From: Chrysemys picta bellii
Taxonomy: Eukaryota > Chordata > Testudines > Emydidae
Length of the DNA stretch: 64,000 bases
Direction of reading: 5' to 3'
Assembly: GCF_011386835.1 (NCBI RefSeq)
Contig: NC_088792.1
Location: 111,820,421 to 111,884,420 of the forward strand
The notes beneath the pieces were generated by a model. It did no database searches. It was not told where the DNA came from and worked only from the letters and a program-made list of their open reading frames with translations. Both the position numbers and the translations under genes were made by a program. Shown here piece after piece: positions 25,234 through 34,741 of the stretch; position 1 is the first letter of the stretch, and each line of letters begins with the position of its first letter.

Positions 25234-25604
25234 GAAACTGCTGAGCTTGAATTGATATGCAAACTAGATACAATCAACTTAGACTTGAACAGAGACTGGG
25301 AATGGCTGAGCCATTACAAACATTGAATCTATCTCCCCTTGTAAGTACTCTCACACTTCTTATTAAACTGTCTGTACTGGGCTATCTTGATTATCACTTC
25401 AAAAGTTTTTTTCTCTTACTTAATTGGCCTCTCAGAGTTGGTAAGACAACTCCCACCTTTTCATGCTCTCCGTATGTGTATATATATCTCCTCAATATAT
25501 GTTCCATTCTGTGCATCTGAAGAAGTGGGCTGTAGCCCATGAAAGCTTATGCTCAAATAAATGTGTTAGTCTCTAAGGTGCCACAAGTACTCCTGTTCTT
25601 TTTT
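24169..25604 (+). mobile_element. Penelope-like retroelement, 5'-truncated
   Basis: Inserted in the right hAT arm between two CTATTT copies (24162-24167 and 25605-25610), which may be the target duplication. It starts within the reverse transcriptase (GCCAACATTTTTATGGATGA) and ends with a 3' tail (GAAGTGGGCTGTAGCCCATG, AAAGCTTATGCTCAAATAAA, TGTGTTAGTCTCTAAGGTGC) typical of Penelope copies in turtles. The same tail, rearranged, makes the palindrome at 17198-17383. Confidence 0.9.
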
Positions 25605-27773
25605 CTATTTCTTTTGTTTATCATTTTTACAGTTCAAATATTTATAATAAAAATAATATAAAGTGAGCGCTATACACTTTGTATTCTGTGTTTTAATTGA
25701 AATCAGTATATTTGAAAATGTAGAAAAACATCCAAAGTATTTAATAAATTTCAATTGGTATTCTGTTGTTTAACAGTATGATTAAAACTGCGATTAATCA
25801 CGATACATTTTTTAATTGAAAGTAATTTTTTTGTTAATCGTGTAAGTTAATTGCGATTAATTGACAGCCCTAATTTAAATGAATTAGCACTCATGATAAG
25901 TGCCTGATTGACAGCACAGAAAATGAGGTATTGCAGTCTATGTTTTAGTATGTTTTTGTTACTGTTAACCTGCTGAACTTTGTTTGTGCTGATCTAGGTG
26001 ATTTTATTGTAATTCTCCAGGATGCTTAGTTGTTGGCTTTTCCTGGAGAGAAACTCCTTTCAGGCTAAGTGAAGTACAGAAGTTTTGTAAGGGACTGTTA
26101 TTCATGTGACACCAGCTTATAAAGGCCAGTTTACTTAGTCTGCACTCTTCTAAATATGGACTTAATTCCAGTCCTATAGTTAACCCTTCTACTCTGGGAA
26201 TCCGATTTTCCCACTGACTGACAAAGACAAATGAAACAACCAAAACTACTGTAGTGCTCTACATCCCTTGTTCATAACTCGATGAGAACGATGATTGTAT
26301 ACTTCATTTCACACAAGGTACATACAAAAAGGCCAAGATTTTCAAAACCGTATGACTAAAATTAGGTTTCTAAATCCATATTTAGATCCCAGTCCTGTAA
26401 CTGACTCCACACAGACTCCAGAGTCCATATGGAATCAATAGTAGGTACATGGTCTTACGCACCAGTTATGTGTCCTGTATTTCATATATGCTGAGCAGCC
26501 AGCAACTCCGAGGTACACTGAATCAGAGTGCAGTCTTACCCCAGTGAAGTCAATGGGAGTTCTGTGGGGCAGAATTTCACCCTATTTGGCTATAAATAAA
26601 TTTGTGAACCCAGTTTTGAAAATCTTAACCAAAATCTGTAAAATCAATACATGAAGTATAAAGCTGGTACTTATCATACTGATTTATCTTAGCATGTATT
26701 TTGTTTCTGTTTCTGTTGTAATATGAGGCATTTTCTCTTTTAAGAGGTATTTGGCAAAGTCAATCCAAAAACCTCCTGATGGGAGTTAACAAACCTTACA
26801 GGAAGCGCCAGATTGTGCAGCCCTTCCTCACACTGGGGAGCACTTACTCGGACAAATAGTTTTATGCCAGTGGTTCTACTTAAAGAAAGGAGTGCTCAGC
26901 AAAAGGGTGGTTGTACATTCAGATCCTAATTTTGTAAACATGCAGCTCTTCTGATTTCTCCTTTGTGAATGAGGCAGCCTTTAGGATAAAATATTACTTC
27001 AGATGAAGAGGGTAGCCTGAACATTTTTGCCTCAAGGTTCAGCCAGTATATGCCAAAATTCACCCAAGAGCAAATATTTATGGCAGAGTTAACCCCCCTG
27101 GGCAAATTAACATGTAAATGTAATGGTTTGTGAAAGAAAACACTGACAGCACCATTATAGTTAAGGAATTGACAGTGTAAATCATTACACTGTGATCTAT
27201 GAACCATGGTCTGAAGCCAGCTGCTCTTGTACTTCTGGCTGGTACAGGAATTGCAACAAGTGCAGCACTGCTGCGATAGGCATTCCCTCTTAGCAAGAGG
27301 TCAGATGTTGGCAAAGCTAATGCTCAACTGGTAGCTAGTTAGTTGCTATGATATGGGAGAATAGGATACACAAGCCTCTGTGGGAGTAGCACTGCAGCAG
27401 TGCTCTACCTAGGTCTAGAAAAAAAGTGAACAGTCTTTAGGATTTTTTTTAATAGATATAAATATGGAAAACAAATCCATGCATTAATAATCCCTTTGTG
27501 ATAACATCAGTATGATTTTTAATGTCCTGGATACTTAAATACTTAGCTAGTGCAAACAGTGCATTTAACTGTCTGCAGCATGCTTACACATTTTTCGATA
27601 GATTTAGTTGGGTAAGATGGTTTCTCATGTCGTGCCTGAACTACTTCTGTCTTTTTTTTCCTTCCATTTCTAACATGATTGGGTTTGGTGTTTTGGGGCG
27701 ACTTATCTCTTTTTCTCTTCCACCTTCTCTCTTTCTATCCTATTGCATGCCTCTTTCCTTGGTTTGATCTCAG

Positions 27774-27875
27774 AGAGGAGAAGGAGTATGAAGAAGAGGA
27801 AGAGGAGCAACCAGTCACAGAGCCTAATACTGAGGATGAGGGGGAGGAAGAGGCCAGTAGGCAGGTCAAACCCAG
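27774..27875 (+). CDS. FHOD3: FHOD3 acidic cassette exon (probably exon 11)
   Basis: A 102-bp exon. The acceptor is TGGTTTGATCTCAG and the donor is CAG|GTACTG. One base completes a codon left open by the exon at 7116-7354 (AA+A, Lys), 33 codons follow, and two bases (AG) remain. The product is very acidic: EEKEYEEEEEEQPVTEPN, then TEDEGEEEASRQVKP; 16 of the 33 full codons encode Glu or Asp. TEDE and TEPN are of the kind recognised by casein kinase 2. The length is a multiple of 3 and both ends are in the same phase, so the exon can be included or skipped. I recall that mammalian FHOD3 has alternatively used exons at this position with a Glu-rich opening. The role of the acidic stretch is not evident from sequence. 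Confidence 0.9.
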
Positions 27876-30467
27876 GTACTGGGCTTCAGTGTCCCTCCTC
27901 TCACTTTTCCTGACCTCACCACCAATATTTGTAGCATGAATTCACCTTACTAATTTATAGTACTCAACTATCCTGGAAAACATATTCATACTTTTCATTT
28001 TAAAAAGTACCTTAGGAAAAGGCTTTTGAATCAACAAAGTCTTGTTCGTATTTATGACAATATCTAAATGCATTTAATTATAAAAATCCAATGGATTGCA
28101 CACTAGCTACACTCATTTGATTCAGAAGGCTTAACAAGCAGAACTGATGATGGAAATTAAGCATGTGCCTAATTTCATCCCTTTCAGCAAAGCAATTCAT
28201 CGCATGCTGAAATACTTTGCTGAGCTGGGGCCTCTGTGCACCTCTTCCTGAGCATCCTTTATTAGTGTTTCCATGATCCATCATCACAGACAGAAATGTG
28301 CCTTTTTCATGATTATAATTCTTTTTATGAATCCAATATAAAATATTACCATTTCTGGAATATTGCCAACTAGTTATTTTAGAATTTTTAACAAATTTTG
28401 TAGGGGAAAAATACTTAATTGAGGGGCAAAGCTGGACACAGGCATTCATTTGCATGTGTATATGTAAACAAACTCTATCTATCAATATTACACGTTCACA
28501 TGTAATACTTTCCATTTGTTTTCTGAGATTCATATGGATTTGGCCAATGGTAACTTTATCCTAATAAATAAATCAGAAAAAGAAAATATGCTTTCTCTTC
28601 TAGACAGCCATTTGATTTAAGTTAAAATGTTTGGCTCTGCAATTCTGCAAAATGAGATTGGATGTTTTTTTAAACTTAACCACACTCATACAGACTTCTA
28701 CAGCGCTGAAGGAGGAAAGGAAACTGTTTAATGTGCAAATTCCAAAGAAAATATTGTAATGTTGTTATTAATGTCTTCCAGTCTGCAAATCTAACCAATG
28801 GCCTTCTGAAAATTTAAAATTAAGTGATAATTTCCTCTAATCCAATGCTTAAAAGTAAGAGCTAAAAACTCAAGTTATTTAATTACCTGAATATAAAACA
28901 ACATTATGTAAAGAGGTGTAATTGAGGAGTCATATATGGCATGTTTTGCGCTTATGTAACTTTCATACTTCTAAAATAATATCTACTTTGATATAGCTAG
29001 AGTGATATTCAGATCGTTGTTCAAAATATCACTCTTTAACTGCCTTTGTAAAATAACTGGGTGTGACCTATGCTCTGGAAATTTGTTCTAGAGCACTTTG
29101 TAAGGGATTATGGGAATATATTGGTCTATGGACAGGTGATTCTTACCTGGCACAGTAGATGAATGTTTCCAGGTTGCCGAGGAGATTGCTGTTATGAGAA
29201 ATTGGGCCTCAAAAACACAAATTGTTGCTCTAGTCCAATCGAGTTGGTATCTTCACTGTTATTTATGACAGCAGATTTGAGGAGGAAAAGATGGATGATA
29301 TTAGCAGTTCATAATTCTCTATGCAAATCATTTCATCCTCTCTGCAAAACTCCTGTAATTTCATGATTATCCATTACAAAATTATTGTAGTGAATGTTAT
29401 TTATTGGGTGAAATCCACTCCAATTTCACAAATGCCGAATACTCAGGTGCTACACAGTTGGAGTTCAGAGGGATAGGGGTGATGAAATCAACCCACTAAT
29501 CTAGTGACCCAGCTCAGGGCTGCAATGCCAGCCCCCGTAGTTGCTATTCCAGCCTAGGGCTCTGGATGTCAAGGCTAACAGACCTGCACAAATGCGGGAA
29601 CCTATGGTTCCTTGCCTGTCCTGCCTCTGGTCCTCCTTTATTACAAGGACACTAAGCTATGCGGGGCCTATGCAAAGACCCCTTTCTACTGCCCTTGGAG
29701 CACAGGCATCTATGCACAACTGATCTGCTTGCAATTTCCTCATACAGCCCCCGTGTAGTGATTAAATGGGGTAGAAGCCTTGTGATGACACTCTTATAGT
29801 GAGAACTGTCATGGAAGTACTTAAAGAGGTACATAGCACACTGATAGCACGTTGTTTTTAAATCCACTGTAGGGTTTTGTTTTGATAGAAGAATACTGAT
29901 TTGGGTCATTTTGGGCTTCATCTCTGGTAAATGAGTTTTGTATAAAATAATACCCTCTCTGATATAGTGCTTTGTGTCAGTAGATCTCCACATACTTATA
30001 TAAACATGTCATATCAGAATACAAGGTGGTATTGAGATATCAGGTCATTAGATTTGGGCATACATTATAAATTACCTTTTCTTTGGGCCAGATCATCCAG
30101 TATGGTAAGGCTGCTTTTGGGCTTAACTGGCCACTTGAGGATAGTATAGAGAACTGTAGTAGAAAAGACTCATGAAAACTAGATTCCAGGTTCTGAATTT
30201 CCCTGGGTTCAATCCCTTCCCTTCCTCTAAACCAAATCTGAACATTCCTCATTTTTTCCAACCCTAAGAAGAATCCCTCTAGGACACAAAGCTTTGAGCT
30301 TCCTAGCTTTTTAAAAGTGATGGCAATTGGCTACATTTGGGAAGTCGTTGTTTTTGTTTGACTCTGCTGGACTTTTCCCCCCCTAACTATGTGATCTTTG
30401 ATCCCTTTTCTCCTTATCCTGCTGTGCCTTGTCTCTCTTTCCCTCCTCACCACACCCTCCCTTGCAG
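27876..30467 (+). other. FHOD3: FHOD3 intron (2.6 kb)
   Basis: AT-rich sequence with no repeat I can name with confidence. A fragment at about 29405-29500 resembles the small hairpin family by its ends (GGTGAAATCCACTCC and GATGAAATCAACCCA). The open frame at 28078-28533 on the minus strand has no support. The 3' end has a long pyrimidine tract (30395-30467) ending CTCCCTTGCAG. Confidence 0.75.
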
Positions 30468-30854
30468 TGAGATCCCAGACGTAAACCAGGTTGCAAATGA
30501 AAAGCTGCAGAATGAGAATCAGAGTTCTGATTCTTCAGCCGTCTCAAGTGCAGTTTCTCAAGCCGAGAGGCCTCCCTCATGCTCTAAAGCCAAGAGTCCG
30601 TCCAGCAGCTCATCTTCTGTGCCTGATTCATCTGTCTCACTCCATTATTCTGTTTATTCATCACCATCCTCTCCTGCATCAGTCTCACTTAACTCCTCCC
30701 AAAATTCATCAGCATCTATTACTCCAAAGGCATCTCCAACTGTAGAGAAATTGCCTTATGTACCACATAGCCCTTTTCACCTTTTCTCCTATGACTTTGA
30801 AGAGTCTCCAGCAACTGTTACAGAAAAGGAAGCAGAGGTTTTCAGGGAAAACAG
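30468..30854 (+). CDS. FHOD3: FHOD3 serine-rich cassette exon (probably exon 12)
   Basis: A 387-bp exon (129 codons, same phase at both ends). The acceptor is CCCTCCCTTGCAG and the donor is ACAG|GTAGAT. Joined to the acidic exon, its first base gives AG+T (Ser); joined directly to the exon at 7116-7354 it gives AA+T (Asn), so the frame survives either way. It encodes EIPDVNQVANEKLQNENQ, then a low-complexity Ser region (residues about 20 to 95; SPSSSSSSVPDSSVS, SPSSPASVSLNSSQNSSAS), and a more conserved-looking end, PYVPHSPFHLFSYDFEESPA followed by TVTEKEAEVFREN. It is probably disordered, with many possible phosphorylation sites. No stops are present and codon use is ordinary. I recall that this position is alternatively spliced in mammals between heart and other tissues. 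Confidence 0.88.
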
Positions 30855-31257
30855 GTAGATTTTATACAGCTGGCATTAATTTTTAGATGAATTAAGAACA
30901 TCTTCTAGAGTTTTATTGTACTGTTTACATGCTCTCTGTGTTGCATTGTTTCTAGAACATACTGTATTAGTTTTAGTCATGTAAGCCTATATTTTAACAT
31001 GATTGATTCTCCCTCCTTGGTCTTCGATACTCTTATTTCATCCTGTTTCTCTTCAAGATACATAGTGAATAACTGGCCTGTTCTAAGTGACAGTAAAAAA
31101 AAACATGATCAACGCATCTTTTGGGGAAAAGGCTTATGGGCATCAATTTTGCTTTCATTTGTGTGGTATAATTTTCAGGAGTAATTTCAAGGAAATCATT
31201 GGCATTATACTGATGTAAAACCTGTGTGAGATCAACATCAGGCCCTAGAAATTTTAG

Positions 31258-31328
31258 GGTGAAATCCTGGTTCCGCTGAAATCAATGACAAAACTCCCAT
31301 TGATTTCGGTGGGGCCAGGATTTCACCT
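31258..31328. repeat. Small hairpin repeat, 71 bp
   Basis: GGTGAAATCCTGGTTCC (31258-31274) and GGGGCCAGGATTTCACC (31311-31327) are near-perfect inverted complements, and the middle AAATCAATGACAAAACTCCC followed by ATTGATTTC forms its own hairpin. Typical of a very abundant small turtle repeat. Confidence 0.8.
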
Positions 31329-31413
31329 CCAATGCTCTTGCATTGCAATGCTTAAGTACAGATACAGCCATAACTTTTCTTTCTGCAGTTTCAAATTGTC
31401 TATGTCACAAGAG

Positions 31414-32360
31414 CAGGGCCACCCAGAGGATTCAGGAGGCCTGGGACAAAGCAATTTCAGGGGCCCCTTCTATAAAAAAAACGTTGCAATACTATAGTAA
31501 CATGTATTTGGAAATGTAAAAAATAACCAGTGAAATACATTCAAAAATTAATTTTTGAATGTAATTTGAAAATACACAAAATACATTATTTAAAAACATT
31601 AAATGCTTTAATGGTATGTATCCCATTTGCAATTACATAATAGGCTGTCACTGGGTAATGGTTGGTGCCAATGGGCTGTCGCTGCCTGGGGGTGGCGCTA
31701 CTGTTGCCCAGGGCTGGGTGGGGAGCTGGGCTCTGGGTCGTGGGGTGCCCGGCTCCTAGGGGCTGGGCTCGGAGCTGGGGGTCAGGGCTGTGGGCGGGAT
31801 GGGGTAAGGAGGGTGTCAGCCTCAGAGGGGCTGGGCTCAGAGCTAGGGGTCAGGGCTGTGGGGGGATGGGATCGGGGGGTACCCGGCTCAGAGGGGCTGG
31901 GCTTGGAGCTGGGGGTCAGGGCTGGGGGGGGGAGATGAGGTCGGGGGGTGCCCGGCTCAGAGGGGCTGGGCTCAGAGCTGGGGGTCAGGGCTGGGGGGGG
32001 GAGATGAGGTCGGGGGTGCCCAGCTCAGAGGGGCTTACCATGCCACTTACCCCCTCTCCCAGAGCCTCAGTGAGCCGTGTCCAGGAGCTCCTGCCGCTCG
32101 GCCCGCCGGAGCTCGCAGCCCCGCCCCCTTACCACGTGGCTCTGGGCTCTGAGCGGGAGGAGCTCAGGCCACATGGCTGTAGCACTGTCCAGGGCCGCTC
32201 CTGGACATGGCGCGCTGAGGTGCCGGGGGATGGGGGAAGGCGAAGACAGAGGCGGGGAGGAGCCTCCAACATTCTCGTGGGGGCCCCTGCGGGGCCCGGG
32301 GCCTGGGGAAAATTGCCCCACTTGCTCCCCCCCCACCCCACCCCACCCCGGGCGGCCCTG
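31414..32360. mobile_element. hAT-type non-autonomous element, 947 bp, perfect 8-bp target duplication
   Basis: It is bounded by CAGGGCCACCC on the left and GGGCGGCCCTG on the right (inverted complements with one mismatch) and flanked by identical CACAAGAG at 31406-31413 and 32361-32368, the 8-bp duplication of hAT elements. The ends also show the paired GGGGCCCC..TTC motifs. The interior is strikingly GC-rich and includes a minisatellite (about 31765-32040). No transposase is recognisable; the long open frames over it (for example 31662-32435) are due to base composition. Confidence 0.85.
31765..32040. repeat. GC-rich minisatellite, units of about 75 bp
   Basis: About four units, each with GGGGCTGGGCT, then GGAGCTGGGGGTCAGGGCTG, GGGATGGGGTC- or GAGATGAGGTCGGGGG-like and GTGCCCGGCTCAGAG. 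It lies inside the hAT-type element. G-runs in each unit could form quadruplexes. Confidence 0.85.
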
Positions 32361-33004
32361 CACAAGAGATGTATAATAGGTTTAATCCTAAAAAGCTATC
32401 ATCTGAGTGAAAATAGGGAAACAGCCATACTTTAATTTAAAACTTCCAGCTACACACTGGAATGAGATTTAATAAGCCACTTACAGTATTATAGGTTTAT
32501 AAAATAATTGATTATTTGCAAGTCTTTGAGGTTTAACAGCCGATTAGTGGTTATACTGCCCTTACTGAGCATAATAGTAAATCCTCAATGCACATGTTTT
32601 CAATAAGCAATTGGTAAATATTTTGCATATAGTAAAAGTCTTAGCAAATAAAATATTTAGGTTTATTTGGATTGTTATTTTGTTATGCAAAATCATTAAG
32701 TCTGACAAGTTACTACAGATTCTTATCCCCTACTTACGTCTCTTTATTATATGATGCTTACTGAAAGTTATGCAGATTTTTATCTTTGTAGTGGGATAAG
32801 CAGTGGATGATCTTCACTTTCATATCCAAGCTGACATCATTTGCTTCTGACAGACTACAGATGCCAAGGTCTCTCCCTTAGTTAGTGTGCTTTGTAGCCC
32901 CCAAACACTCTAAAAGGAATTGAGTTATACTATTCCACCACTCAACACTTGGACTATTAAGAGCACTTTCCTTTTTCAAAGGATTTTCCCTTCCCTTTCA
33001 CCAG

Positions 33005-33125
33005 GATCATTTAAGCTTCCCAACATCCCATGAGAGAGATGTAAGTAGTGTTATCTCAATATCTTAGATGTAGAAACCGAGGCAGAAGAGTGGTTACTTG
33101 CTCATGGCCACCAATTTAATCTGTA
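33005..33125 (-). mobile_element. MIR-like SINE remnant (reverse)
   Basis: AACATCCCATGAGAGAGATG, TAGATGTAGAAACCGAGGCA and GAGTGGTTACTTGCTCATGG follow the reverse complement of the MIR 3' half (TACAGATGAGGAAACTGAGGC, then AGAGGTTAAGTAACTTGCCC). Old and degraded. Confidence 0.65.
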
Positions 33126-34615
33126 TCAGAGTGAAGACCAGTGGCAACTTTAGGCCTATGTGACCAAAGAGGCCCTATGCTATACAGACACATAGTATAC
33201 AAAGCCTTACAAATAGGACCCCAGCCCTTTAAGACAGGCACAATCGGTATGGGTATGGGGATATGGAGAGGAAATCCATTCTGTTCATAGCAAGGTTCCT
33301 CCCATAAAAGATTCCTAGCTTAAATTTACTCTAACTGTATCACTCTAGCCCATGGCAATCAGTACTTCAGGTTGTAGCCCAAAGAATGAAATTTGGACAT
33401 TTGTATAAAGCAGTTTTCCAGAAGCAAAATGATAGGAGTTAATCTGAGCTGAAAAAGACACCTAGGTTTTCAAGTAACATGCCTGAATGAAGTGAAATTA
33501 TGCAATACTAGCATTTTCAGGGGGAAGAGGAGTGATAAAATAAATGGAGTATATTTAATCTAATGAGCTGTTAAAAAGAAAACGACACTATGCTTTTCTT
33601 TCATGAAATTTTGTCATTTGGGTGGGTTGGCTTCCTGGAATAATTTAACTACCATCTGGCATACAGTCCCAATGGAAAAGGTGCATCTCTTCCAAAATGT
33701 AGAAAGAAAGGTTAAAACTTTTCCAAAGCCAGCACCCATGACATGTCAGTTACATATGATGGTGGAGCAGTTAAAACACACATGAAAGCTTTGCAGCTGC
33801 CTTTTCTGCTCAGTAGAAAAGCCAGGATGAAAACATTGATACTAAGGGCTCTGGGGCGGTGACCATTCCAAGAGCCCTGGAAACAATTTCTCTTTGATCA
33901 ACAAGCTAACATTGAAGTCAAACATTTTTTTAATGGAGTGAATGGATGGTAGAAATTCCTAAAGCTGTGCTTCCAGAGACACGTCTTTTTTAACTGTGGC
34001 TATGATTTTTTACAGACATCATAAGAAATGGCCCATAAGCTCTGACTTAGGTTGGGGAAGAAGGGGTGGGGAAAGAAAATACTTCATGTTTTAATTGAAA
34101 AGAATTTGGATGCTTTTCATTTACAGCAGAAACATTAGCCAATCATTTGAGTCCATGTTCTGACAATGCCTGGGGAATACTGGTGTTTTCCTTTATTTCA
34201 CTTGGAATGAATACTGCTGACATTGATCTTTTCGATTTCTTTCCTGGTGGTTGATTATCAGCTCCCAAACCAGCTAATAAATTTCTGAGTAACTGAGCCG
34301 TCAATTAGGTATTCCAGTGAACAGCTGTCACTTTAAAGGAACATTGTAATCCTTCTTTTAATCTCCATACCAGTAGTTTAAAACATACAATATTAAATGT
34401 GTCCTTGTTATGGGTTATATTAAAATGAGTGACATGCTACTTTTTTTCAAAGGTGGGGATGTGGCTGGAAGTTCATGGAGTTCTGGGTACAACATCCTTT
34501 GATCCCCCTTATGAGTAGAGGGTTTGCTGCCACATGTCTGCTTGCTGATTATTTTCTTTCTTTCTCTTTGTCTCTCCCTTTCTCCGCCTGCCTTCTATTC
34601 TTCTGGTAACTTCAG

Positions 34616-34741
34616 AAACAGTAGCTATGGCAACAACTCTTATTCCTCTACAAGACCTTATTCTGGAATCAGTGCACCTACCACACCCATTTCTCGTTAT
34701 GGGACAACTCTGTCACCACCTCAGGAGACCAAATCTGAAAG
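34616..34741 (+). CDS. FHOD3: FHOD3 Ser/Thr/Tyr-rich linker exon (probably exon 13)
   Basis: A 126-bp exon, same phase at both ends. The acceptor is GGTAACTTCAG and the donor is AAAG|GTTTGT. One base completes the open codon, 41 codons follow, and AG remains. The product is NSSYGNNSYSSTRPYSGISA, then PTTPISRYGTTLSPPQETKS and E. From memory human FHOD3 reads YSNFGNNSYHSSRPSSGSSV and then SPPQEAR here, so this is the constitutive linker before the coiled coil. TPIS and TLSPP are proline-directed type sites. If all upstream cassette exons are skipped, AA+A keeps a lysine at the junction, which agrees with the recalled human EK|Y junction in phase. Confidence 0.95.

Larger units (their letters stand above)
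21470..25872 (-). mobile_element. hAT DNA transposon with long inverted arms, host to two later insertions
   Basis: The left end TAGGGCTGTCAAGCAATTAA and right end GCGATTAATTGACAGCCCTA are terminal inverted repeats, flanked by GTTTAAAT (21462-21469) and ATTTAAAT (25873-25880), a 7/8 match of the 8-bp duplication expected for hAT. The inverted similarity runs far beyond the ends: 21470-22041 and the joined 23825-24168 plus 25605-25872 are inverted copies, each with a degraded hATC-type dimerisation segment (NKK preceded by FS.SGD). The remaining transposase piece lies on the minus strand at 23389-23700. A CR1 (22042-23388) and a Penelope-like element (24169-25604) sit inside. I recognise it as a turtle hAT/ZBED-like family. 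It has stops and deletions and is inactive. Confidence 0.85.
7355..27773 (+). other. FHOD3: FHOD3 intron (20.4 kb) rich in transposons
   Basis: Holds a (TTTC)n microsatellite (7475-7540), MITEs (8631-8851, 12747-12938, 17080-17169), a Penelope-tail palindrome (17198-17383), CR1 tails (19970-20213 and a degraded one near 17566-17640), and the nested hAT/CR1/Penelope block (21470-25872). Stretches 8860-12740, 12940-17075, 17400-19960, 20220-21460 and 25880-27770 show no coding sequence and only weak traces of repeats (small hairpin-type fragments near 10802-10870, 11090-11190 and 16830-16920). No extra cassette exon is supported. Confidence 0.8.
30855..34615 (+). other. FHOD3: FHOD3 intron (3.8 kb)
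   Basis: Contains a small hairpin repeat (31258-31328), a 947-bp GC-rich hAT-type element (31414-32360) and a MIR-like remnant at about 33005-33125. The remaining 32370-33000 and 33130-34550 show nothing I can name. The intron ends with a long pyrimidine tract (34545-34605) before the acceptor GTAACTTCAG. Confidence 0.8.

Noticed and set aside
27876..27939. Extension of the acidic exon through the donor to a stop 21 codons later
   Set aside because: Intron retention is possible, but the CAG|GTACTG donor and phase fit to the next exons make splicing the better reading.
28078..28533. 151-codon open frame on the minus strand
   Set aside because: No recognisable domain, no repeat coding match and no splice or promoter context; AT-rich composition explains it.
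31765..32040. CRISPR-like direct repeats
   Set aside because: Contiguous 75-bp units without unique spacers in a vertebrate transposon; a minisatellite.
31662..32435. 257-codon open frame
   Set aside because: It lies inside the GC-rich minisatellite of the hAT-type element; its repetitive Gly/Ala/Trp product has no family resemblance, and overlapping open frames exist on both strands.
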